A stretch of 64,000 nt of DNA from an uncultured Sulfurovum sp. Its GTDB lineage: Bacteria > Campylobacterota > Campylobacteria > Campylobacterales > Sulfurovaceae. Position numbers and translations under genes: made by a program. Below are positions 7,925 through 16,972 of this stretch, piece by piece. Location: assembly GCA_902727895.1 (NCBI GenBank), contig CACVAP010000093.1, positions 1 to 64,000 of the forward strand, written 5' to 3'. The notes beneath the pieces were generated by a model. The model searched no databases, was not told where the DNA came from, and saw nothing but the letters and a program-made list of their open reading frames with translations. Positions within the stretch are counted from its first letter, which is position 1. Every line of letters begins with the position of its first letter.

Positions 7925-10900
7925 TTATCCTCTTTGGATATCTAAAGTATAAACAATTGAACCTCTAATTTGAATAATTATTCGTAAGCTCATAGATTCT
8001 TTAATCATCATCCAAAAATCTTCTACATTTTCAACTCTATTATCTAGTTTAACATAGTCACCTATAGGATAATAACGCTGTTGCATTTTTGCAAGACCTA
8101 AAATAGCTTCTTGTTCTCTACCTTTATATGTTAATCCAAAAATACCATCATGTAGATTATCAGGTATTTTCTCAAGAATAAAAAGTCCATTTTTACATAA
8201 AGAAATTTTATTTACAAAAATTTCAAATGCTTCAACATCTTCCATAGATGAACTTGCTATGTAATAAAGAGGAGCCTTTTCATACAGCCCTGTGTCTAAG
8301 TTTTGTAAATGAACTAGCTCTTTTTCTTTCTTTAATCTAACTGAAATAGAGGGTCGATGCTTTATCCAAAGCTTTAAATCAACTTGGGGATTAAAAATAA
8401 CTGTTCTAAATCCATAAGTCAATCCCACTCTTAAAGCAGCATAACCTCCCATACTCCCAAAATAAGAGATAATATTTTCTTTCTTAAATCTCTTCAATGC
8501 TACTTCTTCAATAATCTTTTGAATACGTTCCCACTCTGAACCATGATACCAGTTATATTGAGGGTTATTAATAAATAATACATTTGTTTTATTTTTTTGA
8601 TAGAAAAGCTTTAACTGTGTATACCTACTATAACTTCCTGCACAAGAAAATACAATTAAAAGCTCATCACTCTCTTTATTTTCAAAAAAGAGATACTTCT
8701 CTTCGTTTGTATCAATATACTGTTCCATGTCTTGATAAAGGGCTAACCTAGGGTGTTGAAGATACTTATTAACTAAAGGGTTTCCTGTTACTTTTTGAAA
8801 ATATGCTCTAGATTTAGCAATGTCAGGAGTTATATAGTGATCTTCATTCACTTCTGCTGTACCTGTATAATACAAATAAGCTAAACGTGTATTTAAAACT
8901 TTTTCAAATACTACGTTATCTGTATGATTTAATAAAAACTCTAAAAACTCAACCTCTTCATCAAAGTTTCCAGAGATACATCCACGACTTAAAAAACGTT
9001 TCCAAGCAAATACTTTACGTAATTGTTCTTCACAATAAAAGCATACACTCTCATTTTGAAAAGTGTACTCATTCTCTTTTAATATAGACCTTATCTCTAC
9101 AGAAAAGTTTTCTAAAAGAATATCACTTATGTAGTCCAGCTTTTGATTATCAAAACTCATTGTATTACTTTCAGACAACATTAATATGGCTCTACTTAAA
9201 TCATCTCTAAACACATAAAGTTCTGCTGTATAAAAAAGTAAATAAGCTTTACCTTTTTCTGTTAAAAGTAAATTTTTATAAAGTTCAGTAACATTACCCA
9301 ACTCCGAATAATCCTCTGAATCTATTGTAGAGTTTAAATATGTAGAAAATAAACTAACAAAGTTAACTATTTCAGTACTCCATACATTTGTTTCCACACT
9401 GTTTAATTCATCACACTGCTTTATAATTAAATCTATATTATTAGATAAAGTTTTATTTTTTATTTGACTTTGTATATAAAGCCAAAAATGTTTATTTTGT
9501 ACATTGCTTTTAGTAAATACTTTCTTGATATTTTTAAAAAAGCTATTAAACCTTATATCTACGCTTCTTACAAGTAAAGTAAAGAGTAAACTATAGCTAT
9601 TTGGTGCTAAATTTTTACAAGAGAGTGATTTCATATACCAAGTATAACTATTATCAAAGTCTTGATTTAAAGAATAAAGATTAGCTAAAAAATATCTAGA
9701 ACGATTTGTTACATAATCTGTTTTCGAGTTCTTTTCTGCAAGCAATAAATATTGCCTTGAAAGTTTAAAATAAACTTTCTTTTGTATTCCCTCTTTCTGA
9801 GCATTAAAGAAACCATATAATATGCCTCCATAAGTCAAATAAGCATAAGCAGAAATCTCTTCATGATTAAATATCTCTTTCTTAATAATCTTTTCTATCA
9901 TATATTTAGAAAAAGACATATCTCTAGCTACAACACCTTTTATGCCATTTCTAAATGAAAAATTAATAAACTTTACATAATTATGTAAAGTTGTATTATA
10001 AATAGACAATTGAAGTAAAAACTCTTTATATCTACCCTCTAACCAATTTTCTATATAATCTTTATCTTTTGTATTCAAAGATATATAAACTGTTCTAATC
10101 TCATTGATAAGTAGTAGTTTCTCTTCAGGAAAAAGTCCTGATGGGACCAATCTAGCCAAAGATTTTTTGAGAAACTCAATTTGATTTTGAAACTGAACAG
10201 AAATAAGTGTATTTAAAAAATCATGATAAAAATTTGGCGTGTAGTGTACATATCCCGTACTCCATCGATGATGAATATAGCCTTTTACATCATAATTCAT
10301 TACATCAATTTCTATAGGTTTTACAATATCTATAAAAAGAGAATCTAATTTTTTCCATCTATCATTAAAATTTTGAATAAAATTTTTATTAAAAAACTCT
10401 TCTTTCTCTTCTAGGTTTGTATAAGAATATATACCTCGTGCCTTATTTAAAATGATTTTTGTTTGAGGAAGATATTTTTTCATAAAGCTTAAAAAAGCAT
10501 TCATGCTCTCTTTTAATTGCTCATCATTAGGAATAAAAACTTCACTAAAAGTTAAAATTTCTTTAAAAAAGTCTGACTTTGAAACTTTCCATTCATTAGC
10601 AGTGAGAAAAGAGTCTTTAATTTTTATAGTTTTAAATCTAGCATCTGCAAAAAAATCTACAATAAGAATACTTGGTTCAGCTTCAATTAAATTATTTAAA
10701 AAAACTTTATTCAATTCACTTTCTGTTGAAGTTCTATCCCATCCCTCTAAAGGATAAAGCTGTTTAGACTCATATTCAATAGCACTTGACATTAAACTCA
10801 TGATTGTTGTCTGATTTTGGAAAGCAACAATATTAAAAAAACTTTTATAATTTTCATTAAAATGACTATTAAATATATCTCTTGTAACACATGAACCAAA

Positions 10901-10954
10901 TAGTGCTAAACTACAAGATTTTATTGGACTGGTAACACTTGATTCAATCAACAT
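7925..10954 (-). CDS. Multidomain capsule-locus protein: DUF6270-like N-terminus, TPR-like middle, alpha/beta-hydrolase-like C-terminus
   Basis: 1009 aa; N-terminal LALFGSCVTRDIFN; helical repeats in the middle; C-terminal LIVFSCAGSYSRYTQLKLFY...ISYFGSMGGYAALRVGLTYGF (GxSxGG nucleophile elbow). ATG preceded by AAGGAGAA. Confidence 0.7.
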   Translation of the reverse strand: MLIESSVTSPIKSCSLALFGSCVTRDIFNSHFNENYKSFFNIVAFQNQTTIMSLMSSAIEYESKQLYPLEGWDRTSTESELNKVFLNNLIEAEPSILIVDFFADARFKTIKIKDSFLTANEWKVSKSDFFKEILTFSEVFIPNDEQLKESMNAFLSFMKKYLPQTKIILNKARGIYSYTNLEEKEEFFNKNFIQNFNDRWKKLDSLFIDIVKPIEIDVMNYDVKGYIHHRWSTGYVHYTPNFYHDFLNTLISVQFQNQIEFLKKSLARLVPSGLFPEEKLLLINEIRTVYISLNTKDKDYIENWLEGRYKEFLLQLSIYNTTLHNYVKFINFSFRNGIKGVVARDMSFSKYMIEKIIKKEIFNHEEISAYAYLTYGGILYGFFNAQKEGIQKKVYFKLSRQYLLLAEKNSKTDYVTNRSRYFLANLYSLNQDFDNSYTWYMKSLSCKNLAPNSYSLLFTLLVRSVDIRFNSFFKNIKKVFTKSNVQNKHFWLYIQSQIKNKTLSNNIDLIIKQCDELNSVETNVWSTEIVNFVSLFSTYLNSTIDSEDYSELGNVTELYKNLLLTEKGKAYLLFYTAELYVFRDDLSRAILMLSESNTMSFDNQKLDYISDILLENFSVEIRSILKENEYTFQNESVCFYCEEQLRKVFAWKRFLSRGCISGNFDEEVEFLEFLLNHTDNVVFEKVLNTRLAYLYYTGTAEVNEDHYITPDIAKSRAYFQKVTGNPLVNKYLQHPRLALYQDMEQYIDTNEEKYLFFENKESDELLIVFSCAGSYSRYTQLKLFYQKNKTNVLFINNPQYNWYHGSEWERIQKIIEEVALKRFKKENIISYFGSMGGYAALRVGLTYGFRTVIFNPQVDLKLWIKHRPSISVRLKKEKELVHLQNLDTGLYEKAPLYYIASSSMEDVEAFEIFVNKISLCKNGLFILEKIPDNLHDGIFGLTYKGREQEAILGLAKMQQRYYPIGDYVKLDNRVENVEDFWMMIKESMSLRIIIQIRGSIVYTLDIQRG

Positions 10955-10966
10955 TATCTATTCTCC

Positions 10967-13900
10967 TTAAAACTTAAATAATTCAGAAACAACTCTTTTT
11001 GTTGCTTCTCCATCATCTTTAGGAAGATATTTTGCTCTAAAATCTATATATCTATTTACATATACTTTATTTGACTCTTCAATATTCTCTATAGTACTAT
11101 ATAAAGCCTCTTCTGTCTTAACAATTGGACCAGGTAACTCTTGATCATAATCTAAGTAAAACCCTCTTAACTCATCCCTATAGGTCTCTAAATCATAAGC
11201 ATAAAAAATAATAGGCTTATTTAAATTGGCATAATCAAAAAATACAGATGAATAATCAGTAATAAGCATATCACTAACCAAGTAAAGTTCTTGTATATCT
11301 GAAAATGAAGAAACATCAATAATTCGACTTTTTTGACTATCTGTTAATGTAATATTTTGTTTTACCAAAACATGAACTCTTAATAACAAGATATACTCAT
11401 CTGAGACTTCCTTCATAAACTTATCAAAGTCAATAGCAAGTTCCATATTAAATTTATTACCTTTTTTCTCTGCATTATCCCTAAATGTTGGCGCATATAA
11501 AATAACTTTTTTATCTTTTGGAATATTTAAATTTCTTTTTATTCTACTAATGTAATCTTTATTATCTGCTTCATTAATAAGGATATCATTTCTAGGGTAC
11601 CCCTCTTCTAATATTTCACCTTCATACTTAAAAGCTGTTCTAAATTTTTCTGTAGCATAAGAGCTTTGAGATAATAAATAAGACCATTGATTCTTTGCTT
11701 GCTCTACTCTCTCAATATAACCATCATCTCTACCATGAATATTTTCTAAGTCAAATAACATCTTTTTAAGAGGTGTTCCATGCCATGTTTGAAGATATAC
11801 ACCTGCTTTTCTTCTTGTAATATAAAAAGGGAAGTTTTGATTGTTAACCCAATATTTTGATGTTGCTAAATAATAATAGTACTTAAATGACAAACGTTCA
11901 ACAACTTCACAATTGTCTGGTAAGTTATAAATTTTTCCATTTTGAACCCAAATATATTCATTGTCTGGATATTTCTTTAATAATTCTTCAAATATATATC
12001 GAGGTCCATCGGCATATTGTAGTCCTAGTCCACTTTCAAATACAACTCTATTTTTATTCATCGGTAAAAACTTCATCAAAGTGTAAAGCTTTTTCATCAA
12101 AGGAAAATAATACTTTCCTTTTCTAAACTTTTTAAATACAAGCTGACCACGTTCATTTTTAAGAGCATTATCAAGAGGATGGTACTGAGTTTCAAATCGT
12201 TCAATTTCTTCTTTAATTCTTTTATTATTATTCGTATCTTTATATTTTAAAAATTGTCTAGACTTTTCCAAGTTTTCTAAACTCATCTTGCAATCATTCT
12301 CAATATACAACGCAAGTCTATCTAGAGCATCATCTTCATTTCTTACAATGTCACCAGGTAAATCTTCATTAATATCTAAATGAGAAGGATACTTTCCTAA
12401 AAATCGCTCCGTATCAAATTGATAATAAATCACGGGCTTTTCCAAGAAAGAGAAATCGAATGCAACACTTGAATAATCTGTTATCATTAACATACTTTCT
12501 TTTAGTAGAAGTTGTACGTTTACTTCTCCTTGTGAAATAACTCTAATCCCTTCCAAATCAAATGCATCTACAAACTTTTGCATATTAGGATGTAAACAAA
12601 AAGCTATTTCTAGATTATTTTCTTCAGCTAAATCATTTAGTATCTTAGATTCCAATAAAGACTTATACCTTTTATAATAATCAGAACTAATAAAAGAATC
12701 ATAATTCCCAAGCCAATCACGCCATGTAGGAATAATAAGAATTTGTCGTTTAACAGCTACCTCATTAGCAAAAAGTGTATCAAACCTAGAGAGTCCTGTT
12801 ATTTTAACTTCATCATCCCTATAGCCTAAATCATCTGTTGCAAATCTTTTCTCTTTTTCTGAACTAACAACAAACATATCTACATTAAAATTATCTATTG
12901 ATTTTCCATAAATATTTGCTATATTTTTTGTTCCAAAGACACCATGCTGTATAAATATTTTCTTCGCATTAATTTCATTTTGAAATTCTGGGTGAGTAAG
13001 AGGCATTAAGTAGTATGGATTATGTGAAGCAATTAAATGTGTTGTTTTCGATAAAATTTCAAAATGTTCTTCACTACGATAATTCACTAAATTACCAAGA
13101 TTTTTAACATTTTGATACTCTACTGAATCAAAATCTATAACATAATAGACCTCTTTCTCAGGAAAGTTTTCTCGCATATATTTAAAGAAATTATAACCTG
13201 TATCTTGTGCCTTAAAAGGTTGTTCCCCAACTAACCAAACCGACTCTTTTTTCTTTTTTCTTTTTATTTCTTGATATTTTTCATAAATATTTTTTTGTAC
13301 TTTTTCCACTGTAAAAGATAAATTCTTACCTTTAAAAGTAAAATATGGATTAATAAATGTAATATCGTCATGTACAATTTGAAATACTTTTGCTTTTTGA
13401 CGAACAAAATAACCAGGATTTCCAACCCTTCTCTCTACTAACTCCCTAAAACCATCAATTTCAAAACCGAAGAAAAGGTCATAACTATCTTCTTCTAAAT
13501 CAAAATTAGAAAAGAATATTTCATGCTTAAAAAAATAATTAAAATTTCCATTTTTTCGATGCACTTCTCTTCTTTTTAGAGGAGTTGTAAATACCTTTCT
13601 AGTTGTTCTACCTTTTAGTATAACAACAATATTTTTGGCTTTATTAGAATATGATTGAATGGAGCCATCAAGAACAATACTCCCTCTCCTAAATACAAGG
13701 TCTTTTAAATTCACTTTTATATTGACCTTAACATCAGAGGAAGTATCTTTAGGAGATTCTTGAATTAACATAGATAAGTTATTTCCCAAAGTTAAATAAG
13801 GGTATAACATTATATTATTATAGGTAATTAATTTAAAATTAGAAAACTTTATCTCTTTAAATTTACCTAAATAAATTGTCTTATCGACTGTAGAGATCAA

Positions 13901-14233
13901 AGAAAATTGTGCTTCTTGATACATATAATCACTTAGACTTAGTTTTTTACTAGATTCAGTCCATTTAGTACTCTGTAGGTTCAACAAGACTCTCTCAGGG
14001 TCTTTTATACTATGTTCTCCAAAAATCTTAAAATTAATTTTTTCAGAAAAGTTTTGAATTATCCACGCATAAGACAATTCACAACTATAATTAGTCCCTT
14101 TACGTTCAATATCTACGCCTAAACATAAGTCATCATTAATCAGTATAAGTTTCTTAGGTTTAAAGGTAGGGTGAAAGCTAAATATAAATTTTATTCTTGT
14201 ATCCGTTTGAACTATTTCTACTTTTCTTTTCAT
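10967..14233 (-). CDS. CDP-glycerol:poly(glycerophosphate) glycerophosphotransferase, tandem TagF-like domains
   Basis: Domain 1: IFIQHGVFGTKNI, SRFDTLF, LIIPTWRDWLGN, MLMITDYSSVAFDFSFLEKPVIYYQFD. Domain 2: YLQTWHGTPLKKMLFD, GYPRNDILI, VILYAPTFRDN, DMLITDYSSVFFDYANLNKPIIFYAYD. The track begins at a TTG (14245); the ATG at 14233, preceded by TGAGGATTAAA, is the likelier start. Confidence 0.92.
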   Translation of the reverse strand: MKRKVEIVQTDTRIKFIFSFHPTFKPKKLILINDDLCLGVDIERKGTNYSCELSYAWIIQNFSEKINFKIFGEHSIKDPERVLLNLQSTKWTESSKKLSLSDYMYQEAQFSLISTVDKTIYLGKFKEIKFSNFKLITYNNIMLYPYLTLGNNLSMLIQESPKDTSSDVKVNIKVNLKDLVFRRGSIVLDGSIQSYSNKAKNIVVILKGRTTRKVFTTPLKRREVHRKNGNFNYFFKHEIFFSNFDLEEDSYDLFFGFEIDGFRELVERRVGNPGYFVRQKAKVFQIVHDDITFINPYFTFKGKNLSFTVEKVQKNIYEKYQEIKRKKKKESVWLVGEQPFKAQDTGYNFFKYMRENFPEKEVYYVIDFDSVEYQNVKNLGNLVNYRSEEHFEILSKTTHLIASHNPYYLMPLTHPEFQNEINAKKIFIQHGVFGTKNIANIYGKSIDNFNVDMFVVSSEKEKRFATDDLGYRDDEVKITGLSRFDTLFANEVAVKRQILIIPTWRDWLGNYDSFISSDYYKRYKSLLESKILNDLAEENNLEIAFCLHPNMQKFVDAFDLEGIRVISQGEVNVQLLLKESMLMITDYSSVAFDFSFLEKPVIYYQFDTERFLGKYPSHLDINEDLPGDIVRNEDDALDRLALYIENDCKMSLENLEKSRQFLKYKDTNNNKRIKEEIERFETQYHPLDNALKNERGQLVFKKFRKGKYYFPLMKKLYTLMKFLPMNKNRVVFESGLGLQYADGPRYIFEELLKKYPDNEYIWVQNGKIYNLPDNCEVVERLSFKYYYYLATSKYWVNNQNFPFYITRRKAGVYLQTWHGTPLKKMLFDLENIHGRDDGYIERVEQAKNQWSYLLSQSSYATEKFRTAFKYEGEILEEGYPRNDILINEADNKDYISRIKRNLNIPKDKKVILYAPTFRDNAEKKGNKFNMELAIDFDKFMKEVSDEYILLLRVHVLVKQNITLTDSQKSRIIDVSSFSDIQELYLVSDMLITDYSSVFFDYANLNKPIIFYAYDLETYRDELRGFYLDYDQELPGPIVKTEEALYSTIENIEESNKVYVNRYIDFRAKYLPKDDGEATKRVVSELFKF

Positions 14234-14339
14234 TTTAATCCTCAACTATTAATGAGGATATTATACAAGAAAAAACTGACATAGATATTCTTTATGGTAC
14301 TATTTTAACCTATTAAATAAAACGAGGTATCTAAAGATT

Positions 14340-15788
14340 ATGTTATATAAAATATATTATTTATTAGGACGAGTTCTTGAATCGAAAAAGAAATGGGAAC
14401 TTGCCCTAAGCTTCTATCTTAAAATTCCCAATAATACTATAGCAAATTATAGAACAGCCTATTGCTATAAACAAAGAAAAGATTATGGAAACGCTGTCTA
14501 CTTTTTCCAAAAAGCTATTTCTAAAGACGAAAGTAAAGCGCATTGGCATCTTAATTTAGCAGAATCTTTACTCGAACTAAATAAAGAAGATAAAGCCCTA
14601 TTACCATTAAAAAAAGTACTAAGTCTTAATCCTAAAAAAAATAAAAAAATAACACAACTTTTAAAAAAACTTAAACAAGGAATACCTGAAGAGGATACAT
14701 TTGTAAACTCTATTATCCTAGTAGACCCCAATAATGTAAAAATGACAATCTCTGGCTATACAGAAGAAAATCCCGATCTTCTTTTTTTAGAGTTTTATAC
14801 AAGAAAAAATAAAATTGATTTACAAGCATTCTCTCATACCATCGATATAAAAAATATTACTTTAGCTGATAACGGCATATTTGAAGCAGAAGTGATATTA
14901 CCTTTATCTTTATTAGTAACTGAGGATAGTAATGTTGTCAACCATACATGGGATTTCAATCTAATTATAAATAACAAAAAAGTAAGATTAAAGTATTTCC
15001 AAGAGTCTAAAAACTTATTAAAATATAATAATTTTGATATCATTCCATATCAAACTAATAGTAAAACCTTTTCTATATTCTCTATTCGTAAAAATTCAAA
15101 AATACAACAAACAGATAAAAAGCATCTTACTCTTATTATTACAAGAATAGATGAAGAAACTTTTTTTATTCAAAACATGATTAAACTTGCAAATATTTTA
15201 GCTTCTCTTTCTTACCAAGTAACACTTGTTACTTTAGATTTAAAAGTCAATCAAAATAACTTTGCAATCTCTCCTAAAGTGAATTTTGACTACGTTTCAA
15301 CCGTGTTTCTATCTGATAGAGAAAAAGATATTGATTTTAATAGTTCAAATGTTATACCTTCAGAGAGCTATGTTAAAGATTTTCAAAATTACTTTTCTCA
15401 CTTAAATACTGATATATTATATCTCCCTATTTTTGGAGAATTTTTTCTTAATAAAATTCTAGTATTAAAGCAAGATAACATAACTACTATACTTGCTGAA
15501 TATAATAAAAGAAGATATATATCTTATATTAATTTACTTTCTAATAATAATGAGATTTCTATGGATATGGTTATTAATAAAGTTCAAAGTCAACACTTTT
15601 TTGAAAATATCAATGTAGTATCTGCTGTTCATATTATTTATCCTGAAGTAGCATCTCTTTTTAAACAAATTACAGATAAAACAATTATCACAACTGCCTT
15701 AAATGAAGATGATATACGAAAAGAATGGGAGCAAAGTCTAGTTCTACTAAATAAAAATAATCAGAATACAGAAGATATATTTTATTAG
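14340..15788 (+). CDS. TPR protein fused to an incomplete GT-B glycosyltransferase-like domain
   Basis: 482 aa; N-terminal TPR-like helices (WELALSFYLKIPNN..., GNAVYFFQKAISKDESKAHWHLNLAESLLELNKEDKALLPLKKVLSLNPK), beta-rich middle, then HLTLIITRIDEETFFIQNMIKLANILASLSYQVTLVTLDL like a GT4 N-terminal half; no recognisable GT-B C-terminal half. Confidence 0.6.
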   Translation: MLYKIYYLLGRVLESKKKWELALSFYLKIPNNTIANYRTAYCYKQRKDYGNAVYFFQKAISKDESKAHWHLNLAESLLELNKEDKALLPLKKVLSLNPKKNKKITQLLKKLKQGIPEEDTFVNSIILVDPNNVKMTISGYTEENPDLLFLEFYTRKNKIDLQAFSHTIDIKNITLADNGIFEAEVILPLSLLVTEDSNVVNHTWDFNLIINNKKVRLKYFQESKNLLKYNNFDIIPYQTNSKTFSIFSIRKNSKIQQTDKKHLTLIITRIDEETFFIQNMIKLANILASLSYQVTLVTLDLKVNQNNFAISPKVNFDYVSTVFLSDREKDIDFNSSNVIPSESYVKDFQNYFSHLNTDILYLPIFGEFFLNKILVLKQDNITTILAEYNKRRYISYINLLSNNNEISMDMVINKVQSQHFFENINVVSAVHIIYPEVASLFKQITDKTIITTALNEDDIRKEWEQSLVLLNKNNQNTEDIFY

Positions 15789-15793
15789 ACAAA

Positions 15794-16972
15794 CTATCTA
15801 AAAATACGTAGAAAAAACGCTTCTAAAATATTTTGATTATATATATTTCTCTCTATAGAATTATTATCTAAAAACTTTAGCATACCCTCAAAAACCCCCT
15901 GTTCACTATTTTGAATAAAGACACCTGCTCTATTCTTTAAGATATGTCTATGTACTTCTGTATCTGTTACCAAAATTGGTTTTTTCATCAGATAAGCTTC
16001 TCTTAGTACTAAACTATCTTCAATACTCTCTGAAGCATCTATGAGACAGTTTGACTTTTCAAGATAAGAGGCAGGATTATAACGCTGACCTAACAAAAAA
16101 ACTTTACCTACTAAATCTAACTCTTTGATTAGTTTTCTTAATCTAGACTCTAAAGTCCCTGTACCCAAATAGACTAAACGTACATCCATATGTAAATTTG
16201 ATATGTTTTTAAATGCTCGCATTATCTGTTCTTGATTATTTTTTTCGGAAAGCCTTGCTATATTAATAAAAACTTTTGTTCCAAGAAAAAGATTGTTTGT
16301 AGAGAGTCCTATTCGTGATTGTCTAAGTATTTCTATAGGGTTATGTAGTTTACCTATGTAAGTAAAAAGCTCTTTCTCCAATTTAAACTTTTTGGATAAC
16401 TTCTTAAAGTTGATATTACTTAATTCTTGAGAGGTAGATACCAGATAATTAAACTTGGGATAAAGCAGAAAATTAAACTCTAAAGTAGGATATTTATCTT
16501 GCCATATTTTATCCATATCATAGTGCTGAAAAATAGACTTTGTTCCGACCATAGAGTCTGGTGCGCATGCAAATAGTCTTTGCCAAAATAAATTATAACC
16601 TTCAAAATGTATAATAGCATCAAAGTAGCTGTCAGTAAAAATTCGACAATACTCTTTTTCATATACTTTATTATATTTCTCTTGCATTGCTTGAGTTTCA
16701 AAACACTTTTCTAACTCAAATTTTTGACAAACTTTTTTCTCTTCTTCAGTCAGTGCCATCTTTCCAGAACGAGAGATTATCTTAATCTCACTAGCTATTT
16801 TACTAAACTGCTCAAGTCTCTTTTCCTCTTTTAGAATATTATTTTTTTCAACACAAATTGTTATTTCATATTTTTCTTTATCAATACTATTAAGAAAACA
16901 ATGAAATAATGAAGTAATAGTGTTTTTATTAAAGTTACCAGCATAAAATAAAATAGATTTTTTCATTATCAT
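15794..16972 (-). CDS. Glycosyltransferase, GT4-like
   Basis: 392 aa; ILFYAGNFNKNTITSLFHCFLN, KVFINIARLSEKNNQEQIMRAF, RLVYLGTGTLESRLRKLIKELDLVGKVFLLGQRYNPASYLEKSNCLIDASESIEDSLVLREAYLMKKPILVTD. Confidence 0.85.
   Translation of the reverse strand: MIMKKSILFYAGNFNKNTITSLFHCFLNSIDKEKYEITICVEKNNILKEEKRLEQFSKIASEIKIISRSGKMALTEEEKKVCQKFELEKCFETQAMQEKYNKVYEKEYCRIFTDSYFDAIIHFEGYNLFWQRLFACAPDSMVGTKSIFQHYDMDKIWQDKYPTLEFNFLLYPKFNYLVSTSQELSNINFKKLSKKFKLEKELFTYIGKLHNPIEILRQSRIGLSTNNLFLGTKVFINIARLSEKNNQEQIMRAFKNISNLHMDVRLVYLGTGTLESRLRKLIKELDLVGKVFLLGQRYNPASYLEKSNCLIDASESIEDSLVLREAYLMKKPILVTDTEVHRHILKNRAGVFIQNSEQGVFEGMLKFLDNNSIERNIYNQNILEAFFLRIFR

Noticed and set aside
14238-14259. 7-bp inverted repeat ATCCTCA/TGAGGAT at the start of the TagF-like gene
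   Set aside because: Short and includes the Shine-Dalgarno-like GAGG; could be chance.
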